Positions 56,408-64,000 of a DNA stretch of 64,000 nucleotides are shown one piece after another. Within the stretch, counting starts at the first letter, position 1, and each line of letters starts with the position of its first letter. This DNA comes from Hippasteria phrygiana (lineage: Eukaryota > Echinodermata > Asteroidea > Valvatida > Goniasteridae), in NCBI GenBank assembly GCA_037893225.1, contig JAZGUH010000546.1:62001-126000 (forward strand). Reading direction: 5' to 3'. The position numbers were made by a program, and so were the translations under genes. The notes beneath the pieces were generated by a model that saw nothing but the letters and a program-made list of their open reading frames with translations, did not search any database and was not told where the DNA came from.

Positions 56408-58597
56408 ATTTTAAGGCAAAAACTCACTCTTTCTTTTCAGGAAGTTTCCGTAAAACTACTGATGAAAATCTTCGTAGGTTTAAATCTGCCCTGGATTCTT
56501 GTGACTGGTCTGTGGTTTTTAAAAATAGACTTTATCACAGATATATTCGGTGTCCTAATCATTCTAATCGTCTAAAGTACACCAGTTATAGAAACTCACT
56601 CACAACTTTACTGCGCACTGCAAAACAAAATTATCAAATTCCTCTCTGTGATTTGAGTTACCATGATTATTTATATAATTCCAATCCCTTTTCTATTTTC
56701 TTAGATCCAGTAACCGAACATGAACTATATACCATTGTTTCTAATTTAACTAATAAGCAAAGTTCTGGTCATGATACGATTACCAGTACTGTTATCAAAG
56801 CTATTTTTCCTGCCATTTCCAAGCCCCTAGCTTTCATTATGAATATGTCATTAAGTACAGGTATAGTTCCGGATTCCATGAAAATTGCCAAAGTTATTCC
56901 TGTTTTTAAGAAAGGTGATTCCCATTTAGTTAATAATTATAGACCTATTTCCATTCTAACATCTTTTTCTAAAATTCTTGAACGTATTATTTACGTTCAC
57001 ACGTCTCGGTTCTTAATAAAACATAATATTTTATCAGATTCGCAATATGGATTTAGGGAGAATCATTCCACTTCACATGCTATTTTACAGTTGATAGATA
57101 CAATTATTGCTGGTCATGAACAGTCTTCTCATGCTCTGGGAATTTTTCTGGACCTCTCCAAGGCATTCAATACAATTGATCATGATATACTTCTGGCTAA
57201 ACTTTCCTTTTATGGAATAAGAGGGATTGCCTTGGAGTGGTTCAGGAATTATCTCTCTAATCTGTCGTAAACAATTTGTATTTTTTAATGAACACCAGTC
57301 TTCTCCTAAAGAGTTGCTTTGCGGAGTTCCACAGGGATCCATTTTGGGACCACTTCTTTTTTCCATCTATATTAACGATTTTGAGAAATCTTCTAATACT
57401 TTGTCATTTATTTTATTTGCAGATGACTCCAATTTATTTTATACTCATAGCAGTTTGAACACTCTGGTTAATGTCGTTAATACAGAACTTATTAGAGTTT
57501 CCAAATGGATTAAAGCCAATAGATTATCCCTCAACATTGATAAAACTTCTTTTATGTTGTTTAGCAACTCAGCCAGTACACTTCCCACTGAGATTCTGTT
57601 TGATAACTCCCCTGTTACTCAAACCAACTGTATCAAATTTTTTGGGTATTTTTATTGATGAAAAATTATCATGGAAATCTCATGTGAACTATGTATGTAA
57701 AATAATTTCAAGAAATATTGGTATTATTAACAGATTGAAATATTGTTTTCCTTCCAAAATTGTATTTAATATTTATAACGCATTAATTTCGCCATATATT
57801 TCCTATGGTATTCTGGCCTGGGGCAACTCTAGTCTGTTCTTGTCGTTTAAATAGAATTTTGGTTTTACAGAAAAGGGCATTGCGTGTTATTGACCGTGTA
57901 GATTTTAGAGCTCATTCTGACCCATTGTTCTTTAATCACAATACTCTTAAAATTAATGACATATATTCCCTCCAGTTGGGAATTTTATGCATCAGCTTGT
58001 TGCTCATAAATTACCTAATTCGTTTGAACGATTGTTTGAGATTAATGCCGTTATTCATCGATATTATACCAGACAGATTAAAGATGTCCATATCCCATAC
58101 ATACGTACTGCTCAAGCTAAGAAATTTATTGTGTATCAGGGTCCGAAATTCTGGAACTCACTATGTCAAACTCTCAGAAGTATTATAAGTCGATCTCTAT
58201 TTAAGAAAAAAACTTAAGGCTCTGCTTTTTGACAAATACTCTTCTTAATTTTTTTTTCTTTTCTAATCAGCGGTGTACAAATTCTCTAAATGATCCTCTG
58301 TGTAACTTCTGTTGTTTTACCGTACTTGTCCTTGGTTTGTCCTGTTTGTGTTGGTCCTTGTCAATTTATACGTGTAACATAAGTCAATTTGTCTGTGTAG
58401 TTTAATGGAACCAGTGTAACCTATGATAATACCATGAACATTTCATTTTTCTACACGTCAATGGGCTTTTCTACTTGACAAGCTTGCTTTTGGAGAAGCC
58501 CACCACTTAATCTTATCCGTTTATCTAGTATGACTAAATCTTTTGTAAGTTTTTGGGATTAAGTGGAAATAAATATGAATGAATGAATGAATGAAAG
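56408..58597 (+). mobile_element. L2-like LINE (unit 5)
   Basis: Same extent, TAA stop, motif A Asn and T-run shift as in unit 1. It was copied with the unit, not inserted anew. Confidence 0.85.
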
Positions 58598-60620
58598 ATG
58601 ACTACCGAAGAAACAAAGAAATAGAAACCCCGACAAATATTCAAACAACCCTAATTTTCACCTGTTTTGCACGAATTATTCGCTTATTACTTTTTATGAC
58701 ATGAACAATTCACATACCGAGTACATGGATCGGATGTATACTGTACATGTAATGTATGTACTGTACATGTTGGTGACTATACATTACATGTAGACTTGAT
58801 GTGCGGAAATGTTGTTGGAATAGCGACCAAGTAAAGTTGTTTCAGCTCTATCTATCAACTATTTAAAAAAAATGTACTTCTAAGTTCTAGATTAAAATTT
58901 TTTTTTCGCTGCTAAAGAACTGTCTGCAGCCACTACCCCTCTTTTAGTAGCATGATAATTTTGTTATTAAAGTGACGGGTCAAAATAAGCCTGAAGCTTT
59001 TTATCGACCTAAGTTTACAAGCAATATACGAACAAGATACATCCAGATGAATGTACACATAATACATAGACCATTTTACGGATACCCCGCCTGTGGGATT
59101 TTGTTGGATGTTCATTAGGAGTGTCTCCTTCTGAATCTGTGTAGACGTCACTGTAATTAAGGCTGGACTTTGGTCGTTTTCTTTTTTTGAGTTTGAAACT
59201 GCGTATTACTTTGTGCCTGGCTATATACTACGTCAAAGGTTGATCGTGGATGATCGTCATGATTTGTATGATCTTGAGAATCCATTGGGGTTTGTTGCGA
59301 AAGTTTATCCCATGATATGTCATCAGAAACTGAATCTAAATCTGTGGATAAATCGGCCATTACCGATATCTAGAAGGGAGTATTCCAATACACCTCGCGA
59401 TTTAATGATATTGCTTACCTGTGTCCTAAAAGGTAAAGTTAGTGATCAAGGATCAGCCGTTGATGAGGGGCAAAATTGAAATTTCGCGCCACATCACGTC
59501 ACCGCTCGACAGGAAGTTTTTCCGATTTTGCATACTTTGCGACGTCGACACAAAGACCATGGTGAGAATTCTATATTGTAATTGTGGGACTGACTGTATT
59601 TATTTATTTATTACATTTCTTTACCCAGGGTGTGCCTAAACAGTTTAAAATATAGAGTACCGAAGTGATGACGTCAATCAATACAATGTTTGGAACCGGA
59701 ATACATTCTAAACTGCATTTGTTTGGAACCATTGCCGCGGCAACTGACGTCAGACTTCGGTACTCTATACAGTAGGCCTATACAGTTGTCTACCTAGTCT
59801 TGGTTCAAGACGTTGTTACGCATATACGCGATAACCGGCCGCCGCGAGAGGGCGTTATCACGACAAAATAATTATTAAGCACGAACGGCCAGTAACAACG
59901 TCTTGGGAATTTCGTAGAAGCCGTGTTGTGCGCACGCACCTGCTTAGCCCAATAATTGCAGCGCGCATTATGTAGTTTGCACCTTCCAATTCCCCGTCGT
60001 ATCTCCCTCGCGTCGATCGTCACAGTTGCAAGACGTCGCATGCGAACACGAGCGGTGAACTTGACACTGCAGCCGCTAGCGCATAGCCGGCAAAGCATAG
60101 CAGCTTCGATCGCGAACGGCGCCCCTTCGCCAGTATAGATAGCTACCAGACTATTGTGCAACTTCATGCAGCTCTTCTTCGTATGTGCGCATGCGTGAAG
60201 AGAAAATATTCCTCATTTTCATACAGAATTGACGCATGCGCACTAGTTTTCCTCATTTTTCAAATTTACAGTTATAAAGCCATGATTCTTAACCCCTTGG
60301 GCACGGTATTTTACGGGAGACGTCGGGGTGTTGCAGCGGTTCTGGCAGCCAAATCGAACTGCTACAATGTGTTTTTGCAGTCAAGCATGACATAAACAAT
60401 AATCCAACAATGGATTAAAACTGCACAAACGGCGGCCAATGGCGTCATCCGGCCGCATAATTTTGTTTCCAAGGAAGGTTAGGGGCTGTTATCATCAACG
60501 GGCGTATCTAGACCGCTATTACCATCATGCATATTCATGATTAAGTTATTTTTTATAATAAGCATCGCACGCATCATTCAGACAACAATATAAGGTTGAA
60601 GTAAAATATTTGGTCCAGCT

Positions 60621-61076
60621 ACTGTTGTGGCTCTATTGGTAGAGCATTAGGCTTTGGACTACAGAGGCCTGGGTTCGAATCCTTTGCCCGATTTATATTT
60701 CTTTTTCTTGTACTAATTGTGGTGTGGAGGATTTTATTTCAAGGGAAAACAAGTCGGAGAACGTGTCTCAGCTCACACAGCCAAGTACAGCGCCCATTTA
60801 TGATAATTGCCCTAACTTTCCTAGGGAAACAAAATCACGCCATCCGGCCTGGTGACATTTTTTTGACGCCATATGGCGTCATCCGATACGCAAGGGATAA
60901 TGGTATTCATTCAACCATGTTCGGGTATTGTACTGCCGCCGTGTGGTTTCTTCTCTGTTTCAATAGATTTGAAAAATTCTCTCAGGCAGTAACAGCTTAG
61001 TGGCCGAGTGGTTAAGCGAGTCGTTCATCGAGTCGTTTATCGGCTCTTAAGCTGAGGGTTCGATTCCCAGCTTTTC
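60621..61076 (+). other. tRNA-like pair (unit 5)
   Basis: Blocks at 60621-60692 and 60994-61076. Confidence 0.6.
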
Positions 61077-62541
61077 AGTATTTCCTTTTTCTTTTCCAGA
61101 AATGTGATTGTCATTATTTATAAGAGTATTCGTTTACCGTCCCCAAATACCAACTGTACTGTGGCGTGCGGTCGATTAGCAGTGCAGTTGGGACCGCTCG
61201 TGATGTCCAGGTAAGCATCTTCGTACAGGCTCATGGCACGTTTGGCTGGCTCGGCAGTCATTGCTTAGGGTGCAGCCATGTTCCTCCCTTTTACGGTGCT
61301 AGACGTTCGAGTTATATGGATGAGTGGGGAAGGAGGTGTGATGGACCGGGGTCTGATCTGTGACGGACCGGAATCCGAGCCCTTAAGAGTCCTACATGGG
61401 AGCCGGTAAGCCGGAGTATGGGGCCCCGGTGAATCGCGGCACCTGAAAGCTTGGTCAACATCACATAACTTTTTTTGTTTAAAAAGGCATAATACCAGAA
61501 TGCATATTTGATTGATTAACTCTAAGGGTTTCCGGAAAAAAAAAGAGTAATGTTTTTTTCTGACATTTCTCTATTTATTATTATATTTAAAAGTAGTGTA
61601 CACGATTGGTAATCGTCCAATTTGTTTTTACTGAATTATTACGAAATACCTTACTCGATTGTAAGTTGATAGTAGTCTCAATCATCCTGTGAAATTACGG
61701 CACTAGTTGTGCTGTCGTTGTCAAGAAAAGTAGAAATTGATATCGTTTTCTAACGATTTTCAGCTGGAAAACGTTGGAAAACTGCCCTTAAGACTTAAGT
61801 CAAGGCGCGCGTGGCTACCCGAACAGTGGCGCGCCCCGGACATGCTGCCATTCGGAGCGCGTCACGCGTCCAGGTAGCCACGCGTGCCTTGACAAAAGGC
61901 TTTCATCCGCCAAACGGCTAGAAAGGAGCGCCGTTTTTCTCTCTTGTTTTCGCCATCCAACAACGCAAAACTTTGAACAGGTTAGTAGAACGATATTTCC
62001 TGTAAAACACTAACCCCCAAATCCGCCCATTTTTGAAAATTGTAACAATGACCGATCATGTACATCACCTTTAAGGACATTTATTTTGCAAGCTTCGACT
62101 TCTCAGAATATGCACCCATGTCTGTTCCCGCAATTATTTTTTTATTATTTTATTTATTGGGTATTTAGTATAATTATTGTGAAGGGAAATTCGATCCTAC
62201 GAAGCTTCGATCGCGAACGGCGCCCCTTCGGCCAGTAGTATAGATAGCTACCAGACTATTGTGCCACTTCATGGCAGCTCTTCTTCGTATATGCGCGTGC
62301 ATGAAGAGAAAATGTTCCTCATTTTCATACAGAATTGCGCATGCGCACTAGTTTTCCCCATTTTTCGGCGGGAGATTTTACGAAATTCCCAAGACGTTGT
62401 TACTGGCGGTTCGTGGCTATTAAAGGGGCTGTGTCGTCACGATCATAGCAGGCTTGCGGCTGTACACTGAATCCCGAACTGATGAACGCAGATGAACCCA
62501 GTAACTGCAAATAATTCCCCACGACCGCGCGCTGACCTACA

Positions 62542-64000
62542 TTGACGACAGGAATTTATGTAAAGTTACATCATAAGAGTTATTTCAACACTATCAAATA
62601 ATAAACACAATAATAACAGGTATTACCAATAAATAATATACGCCAAACAAATGAGATTTCACCAGTGGCGAGTAAATCCGTGTCGAAAAGTGGGGATGAT
62701 TATTGAATTTGTCAACGAAGTACTGCATCTTAAACTTTTTCTCAACGGGGGATACCCCTGCCCTAAACACCGCTTGAAATTTGAAACATCAATTTGTGTA
62801 CAATTTTCCCCTTTTTAAATTTACGAAACAAAAAAGATATGCAAATCGGCGGGCCCCTGAACTCCTTCCCCGTGTTTACGCCACTGGCGCACAGATCTCC
62901 ACATCACTATGATAAAGATTTTAAGGCAAAAACTCACTCTTTCTTTTCAGGAAGTTTCCGTAAAACTACTGATGAAAATCTTCGTAGGTTTAAATCTGCC
63001 CTGGATTCTTGTGACTGGTCTGTGGTTTTTAAAAATAGACTTTATCACAGATATATTCGGTGTCCTAATCATTCTAATCGTCTAAAGTACACCAGTTATA
63101 GAAACTCACTCACAACTTTACTGCGCACTGCAAAACAAAATTATCAAATTCCTCTCTGTGATTTGAGTTACCATGATTATTTATATAATTCCAATCCCTT
63201 TTCTATTTTCTTAGATCCAGTAACCGAACATGAACTATATACCATTGTTTCTAATTTAACTAATAAGCAAAGTTCTGGTCATGATACGATTACCAGTACT
63301 GTTATCAAAGCTATTTTTCCTGCCATTTCCAAGCCCCTAGCTTTCATTATGAATATGTCATTAAGTACAGGTATAGTTCCGGATTCCATGAAAATTGCCA
63401 AAGTTATTCCTGTTTTTAAGAAAGGTGATTCCCATTTAGTTAATAATTATAGACCTATTTCCATTCTAACATCTTTTTCTAAAATTCTTGAACGTATTAT
63501 TTACGTTCACACGTCTCGGTTCTTAATAAAACATAATATTTTATCAGATTCGCAATATGGATTTAGGGAGAATCATTCCACTTCACATGCTATTTTACAG
63601 TTGATAGATACAATTATTGCTGGTCATGAACAGTCTTCTCATGCTCTGGGAATTTTTCTGGACCTCTCCAAGGCATTCGATACAATTGATCATGGTATAC
63701 TTCTGGCTAAACTTTCCTTTTATGGAATAAGAGGGATTGCCTTGGAGTGGTTCAGGAATTATCTCTCTAATCTATCGTAAACAATTTGTATTTTTTAATG
63801 AACACCAGTCTTCTCCTAAAGAGTTGCTTTGCGGAGTTCCACAGGGATCCATTTTGGGACCACTTCTTTTTTCCATCTATATTAACGATTTTGAGAAATC
63901 TTCTAATACTTTGTCATTTATTTTATTTGCAGATGACTCCAATTTATTTTATACTCATAGCAGTTTGAACACTCTGGTTAATGTCGTTAATACAGAACTT
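62542..64000. repeat. Array unit 6: start only, cut by window end
   Basis: Flank with small private changes (AAAGATATGCAAATC, CAGATCTCCAC), then the LINE. Confidence 0.85.
62918..64000 (+). mobile_element. L2-like LINE, partial at window end (unit 6)
   Basis: Motif A encodes [11 protein letters not shown] (consensus Asp), but the 4 bp insertion is present as CTATCG instead of CTGTCG, giving the same TAA stop. This combination differs from units 1, 3 and 5 and from unit 4. Confidence 0.85.

Larger units (their letters stand above)
56032..62541. repeat. Array unit 5: with LINE
   Basis: 6,510 bp, nearly identical to unit 1 including its LINE lesions; GCTTTTTGACAAAT near 58220 is a private change. 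Confidence 0.85.
28784..64000. repeat. Macrosatellite-like tandem array of a 6.5 kb unit
   Basis: Six head-to-tail units and part of a seventh start at 28784, 33105, 39614, 44240, 49538, 56032 and 62542 (anchor word TTGACGACAGG). Outside the LINE region the units differ by only a few bases each by eye. Length differences come from LINE content: none (4,321 bp), LINE body present (6,494-6,510 bp), tail only (4,626 bp) or 3' part deleted (5,298 bp). The array continues past the window end. Confidence 0.9.

Overview
The window is animal nuclear DNA: split genes with GT-AG introns, metazoan domain families (adhesion GPCR with CUB, LDLa and HYR domains, THAP, C-type lectin), many MITE-like foldback elements and an L2-like LINE. 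The best guess is an invertebrate deuterostome, probably an echinoderm (sea star-like). That rests on domain combinations and general sequence style, so it is low to moderate confidence. There are no bacterial or phage features.

0-10.6 kb is mostly non-coding and rich in transposon relics. It holds a TA-flanked MITE (751-1088), a THAP-domain exon (3291-3635) framed by two nested pairs of perfect inverted repeats, a RecQ-like helicase fragment (about 4.7 kb), an inverted piece of a C-type lectin exon (5553-5602), an intact intronless secreted C-type lectin gene (6513-7049), a PIF/Harbinger-like element with TTA target duplication (7869-8614) and a hAT-like element (9551-10631).

10.87-24.57 kb on the minus strand is one multi-exon adhesion GPCR gene. 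I placed 21 coding exons by splice sites, phase and homology. Their order is CUB-LDLa-CUB-LDLa-CUB-LDLa-CUB-LDLa-like-HYR-HRM-GAIN-GPS-7TM-tail. All splice phases fit one reading frame of about 1,430 codons, except for a single missing base in the third CUB exon. The signal peptide exon was not found. Three CUB+LDLa exon pairs are a recent tandem duplication with a period of about 1.13 kb, and a decayed further copy lies upstream. Introns hold MITEs, a LINE relic and a foldback with internal minisatellite.

25.5-28.5 kb holds a MITE and a 2.2 kb foldback element with arms of about 550 bp.

28.78-64.0 kb is a direct tandem array of a long unit (4.3-6.5 kb; six complete copies and the start of a seventh), nearly identical by eye. 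Five copies carry the body of one dead L2-like LINE with shared frame lesions. One copy (28.8-33.1 kb) is the empty pre-insertion site, and one carries only a diverged LINE tail. Each unit also has two tRNA-like pol III box segments, a MITE, a 2.5 kb segment with 35 bp inverted ends and a short ORF behind a promoter-like segment. The array looks like a macrosatellite shaped by unequal exchange or gene conversion, though assembly effects must be excluded.
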